A DNA stretch of 64,000 bases from Lycorma delicatula (taxonomy: Eukaryota; Arthropoda; Insecta; Hemiptera; Fulgoridae), in assembly GCF_047948215.1 (NCBI RefSeq), contig NC_134467.1, forward strand, positions 37,118,520 through 37,182,519. Direction: 5' to 3'. Shown here piece after piece: positions 63,921 through 64,000 of this stretch. Below the pieces are notes generated by a model. It made no database searches, was not told the origin of the DNA, and worked only from the letters and a program-made list of their open reading frames with translations. Numbering within the stretch: the stretch's first letter is position 1; the number at the start of each line of letters is the position of its first letter. Both the position numbers and the translations under genes were made by a program.

Positions 63921-64000
63921 AGAAATGTTACAGATGTGTCTAGTAGGTTCAATAATTTTAGACCTACGGAAAACAAGTTTGCAACACTGACTTTTTTCAT

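Overview
This is a eukaryotic, gene-poor and repeat-dense window, almost certainly from an insect (probably hemimetabolous; I cannot name the order or species). The evidence is an AT-rich background with long (TA)n, (TG)n, (CA)n and (TC)n tracts; many copies of an RTE-type LINE; several mariner and Tc1/mariner-like transposons with TA targets; tRNA-derived SINEs; Helitrons; an R1-clade retrotransposon; and hAT and Penelope-like pieces. There is no operon, rRNA or CRISPR structure. Nearly every long open frame is a transposon protein or a fragment of one, usually with stops or frameshifts.

Layout. 1-5.1 kb: a mariner end, a Helitron Rep fragment, and a dispersed repeat (family 1) split by an RTE copy, then a terminal-repeat-bounded mariner (3806-5101). 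5.4-7.6 kb: a SINE, a foldback MITE and a DUF4817-type transposon (6175-7512). 8.5-14.1 kb: a GC-rich island with an R1-clade element that has a 5' repeat region, ORF1 and a 3' region but no ORF2, then an opposite-strand fragment of an R1-type ORF2. 14.7-20.3 kb: a mosaic of family-2 repeats broken by SINEs and a DUF4817 transposon. 20-26 kb: mostly AT-rich filler plus a large foldback transposon (24063-25041). 26.6-30.2 kb: a second bounded mariner, two head-to-head RTE copies, and family-3 repeats. 31.5-37 kb: SINE2, family 2, an RTE copy abutting a mariner, and a possible hAT. 37.7-45 kb: a nested foldback/SINE/DUF4817 complex, a possible ubiquitin-protease-like ORF, a SINE trimer, and a SINE split by RTE. 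45.6-60 kb: RTE copies, a hAT MITE with an 8-bp target duplication, a Penelope-like inverted repeat, and a GC-rich insertion inside an RTE copy. 60.4-62.6 kb: a Helitron with both termini; the window ends in family-3 repeats.

How the parts relate. The most informative signals are nested insertions in which a paralogous repeat in the same window gives the empty site. Target duplications or empty sites fix the boundaries of several insertions (SINE2 at 17951, SINE1 at 37807, 43803 and 48151, DUF4817 at 38254, hAT at 46954, Helitron at 60430). Only two weak hints of host genes were seen: a short disordered coding segment with a possible splice donor (57620-57803) and a single-copy promoter-like stretch (about 30.4-30.8 kb). 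No new biological system is proven. The best leads are the ORF1-only R1 element beside a (TG)n tract, the multimeric SINE with a conserved linker, the degenerate ubiquitin-protease-like ORF, and the 674-bp GC-rich insertion.
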